A stretch of 5,739 nt of DNA from Dehalococcoidales bacterium (lineage in GTDB: Bacteria; Chloroflexota; Dehalococcoidia; Dehalococcoidales; RBG-16-60-22), in assembly GCA_030628245.1 (NCBI GenBank), contig DAOVRI010000115.1:1-5739 (forward strand), written 5' to 3'. Shown piece by piece: positions 4,400 through 5,739 of the stretch. Numbering within the stretch: position 1 is the stretch's first letter; each line of letters begins with the position of its first letter. The position numbers and the translations under genes were made by a program. Under the pieces are notes generated by a model. The model did no database searches and was not told where the DNA came from. It worked only from the letters and a program-made list of their open reading frames with translations.

Positions 4400-5739
4400 T
4401 TACTTGTTCACGATAATTTCAAATGTAATCACGTTGCCCCCGCCCGGAGTGGTTTCGGTTTCTTCAGCTTCGGAAGTAGTCGGGCTGGCTTCATCCAGTT
4501 CGGTGATGCGGACTTCCGAGAATGTGTTTATAGCCTCCAGGGCTGTCGCGTAATCAATAACGGTGAAAACGCTATCCGTTTCTCCCCGTACGATAATCCT
4601 GTTATTGTCGATTTCTATTGAAGTAAAATATGTTTGGGGCGGCAGGACTTCGGTAACCAGTTGTAAATTACTGGTATAGTCGCCCCGGTTACCGAGTATG
4701 CTCTGGTTGGCCGCTTTCAGAGTCTCGGTACTGGCTATTATTTCCTGAATGGTTTCTTCCGTTATGGTTGTTTCTTCGGCAATAAGGTTGGCCAGGTTAA
4801 CCTGCCGGCTGACACTGCGTAACTCGGTTTGCAGTCCGGCATTTTCCGTACTGAGCTGGCTCCGGCCCTGGTAAAGCGTGAAGAGAAAGATAACGGCAAT
4901 TGCCAGAAAAACGCCGAGCAGTATATACCTGGCGGGTAACGGCTGTGCTTTGCTTTTCCGGTATTTCCCGGACAGTATGTTGATATTGATATCGTGGAAA
5001 CGGGTTTCCTCTCCCTTGGCTGCCGCTTTCGGCGGGGTCTTCTTGAGAGCCAGCCCGATGCTGGCCGTGTAAGCGGCCAGGGGCAGCTCCGGTGGGAATT
5101 CCGCCGGCGGGACCAGGGGCTCAACGGGGTATTCTACCTCGGCCTGGAGCAGTCCTCTGGCCGGGGCTTCAGCCGCCAGTTCGCCGGTCAACAGCAGGGG
5201 GGTAGTCGGACTTAACTGGCTTTCCGGGTGGCTGCTCTGGTAGAAGGCCGCTGTTTTGGCCAGCTCGTCCGCTAGGCGGCGGATATTATCTTCGAGAGTG
5301 GCTTCCTCGCTCCTGGGACTGATGGTGTGTATCACCCTGGGGATACCGTTGGCGATGAAGACGATATCAAAGCAGTCGGGCTGCAGGTTGACGACTATAG
5401 CGTCGCCCCGATTGGCCGCCCGCGCCAGTGCCAGCGGTCGCAAGTCCATCAGGTACGGCTCCACGCCGGCTATGTTCAGTGTCTGGAGCACGGCGTCAAC
5501 AAGATTTCGCGGCGCGCCGAGGATGAAGAAGGCCTGCTCGTCACCCTTACCGGGAAGGGCCTGCCAGGAAAGGTACAGCTCATCCAGGGGCAGCGATATC
5601 TCTTTTCTGGCGGCGCGTAGGATGGCTTCCTCGAGGAGGGCGGGCTTCATCCGGGGCAGGCTCAGGAACCGGTACGTGAAGGACAGCCCGGCCAGGCTGA
5701 TTATAACGTTTTCTCTGGGTATTTTAGTCGATTTGAACA
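4400..5739 (-). CDS. PilM-PilN fusion protein of the type IV pilus assembly platform (5' end beyond right edge)
   Basis: The frame is open to the right edge: 29 residues precede the ATG at 5648-5650 (including ENVIISLAGLSFTYRFLSLPR), so that ATG is internal and the true start lies outside. The 445 visible residues show two parts. Counting from that internal Met, residues up to about 200 are a PilM/GspL-like actin fold (RFLSLPRMKPALLEEAI, DELYLSWQ, NGIPRVIHTIS). A Pro/Lys/Ala linker leads to DININILSGKYRK (220-231), like the conserved start of PilN, one membrane helix (about 241-260), a heptad-like region (about 262-315) and the PilN ferredoxin-like domain (about 325-416, with SIEIDNNRIIVRGET and VIDYATALEA). 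PilM and PilN are usually separate; joined they resemble GspL of type II secretion. The actin part seems degenerate: NLQP stands where a DIG-type phosphate motif is expected, and TGEL where TGG is expected. It probably links the cytoplasmic motor to the PilO/PilQ side. Confidence 0.85.
   Translation of the reverse strand, partial: FKSTKIPRENVIISLAGLSFTYRFLSLPRMKPALLEEAILRAARKEISLPLDELYLSWQALPGKGDEQAFFILGAPRNLVDAVLQTLNIAGVEPYLMDLRPLALARAANRGDAIVVNLQPDCFDIVFIANGIPRVIHTISPRSEEATLEDNIRRLADELAKTAAFYQSSHPESQLSPTTPLLLTGELAAEAPARGLLQAEVEYPVEPLVPPAEFPPELPLAAYTASIGLALKKTPPKAAAKGEETRFHDININILSGKYRKSKAQPLPARYILLGVFLAIAVIFLFTLYQGRSQLSTENAGLQTELRSVSRQVNLANLIAEETTITEETIQEIIASTETLKAANQSILGNRGDYTSNLQLVTEVLPPQTYFTSIEIDNNRIIVRGETDSVFTVIDYATALEAINTFSEVRITELDEASPTTSEAEETETTPGGGNVITFEIIVNK

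Noticed and set aside
5648..5650. ATG as the start of the PilM-PilN gene
   Set aside because: The same frame stays open to the right edge and the upstream residues match the conserved PilM region before it. No Shine-Dalgarno is present.

Overview
Every supported gene in this 5.7 kb window lies on the minus strand, so transcription runs from the right edge to the left. The content is a piece of a type IV pilus (T4P) gene cluster, then a soluble two-component system, then a small orphan gene and the first codons of another response regulator. The protein style (a PilM/GspL-like protein joined to a PilN-like domain, a PilT with the retraction motif, a cytosolic GAF-PAS-PAS kinase) and the intermediate G+C suggest an environmental bacterium, perhaps a Dehalococcoidia-like Chloroflexota. 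That placement is an impression from protein character and has not been tested by phylogeny.

Right part (about 3300-5739): a PilM-PilN fusion protein enters from the right edge without its start. After a 38-nt gap carrying a good ribosome binding site comes a complete pilT-type ATPase. The two probably form the end of a longer pil operon. The first would be the cytoplasmic and inner-membrane assembly platform, the second the motor that retracts the pilus.

Middle part (about 556-3300): the 88-nt gap after pilT holds a convincing sigma70-type promoter (TTGACG, 17-nt spacer, TACTAT) with two nested inverted repeats. It should drive a 650-residue cytosolic histidine kinase and, 4 nt after its stop codon, an OmpR/PhoB-type response regulator. 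The kinase ends in a short stretch that looks like the beginning of a receiver domain. A strong intrinsic terminator (496-531) closes the unit.

Left part (1-495): after the terminator comes a second promoter candidate (perfect TTGACA -35, weak -10), an ideal Shine-Dalgarno, a basic 80-residue protein of unknown function, and then the N-terminus of a second response regulator (it reads MNNRQRIMVVDN) that leaves the window. The 231 nt between 325 and 555 hold only these regulatory signals.

I see no RNA gene, mobile element or CRISPR array. The window is mostly recognisable biology. The parts least explained are the 80-residue protein, the receiver-like kinase tail, the palindromes in the kinase promoter and the PilM-PilN fusion.
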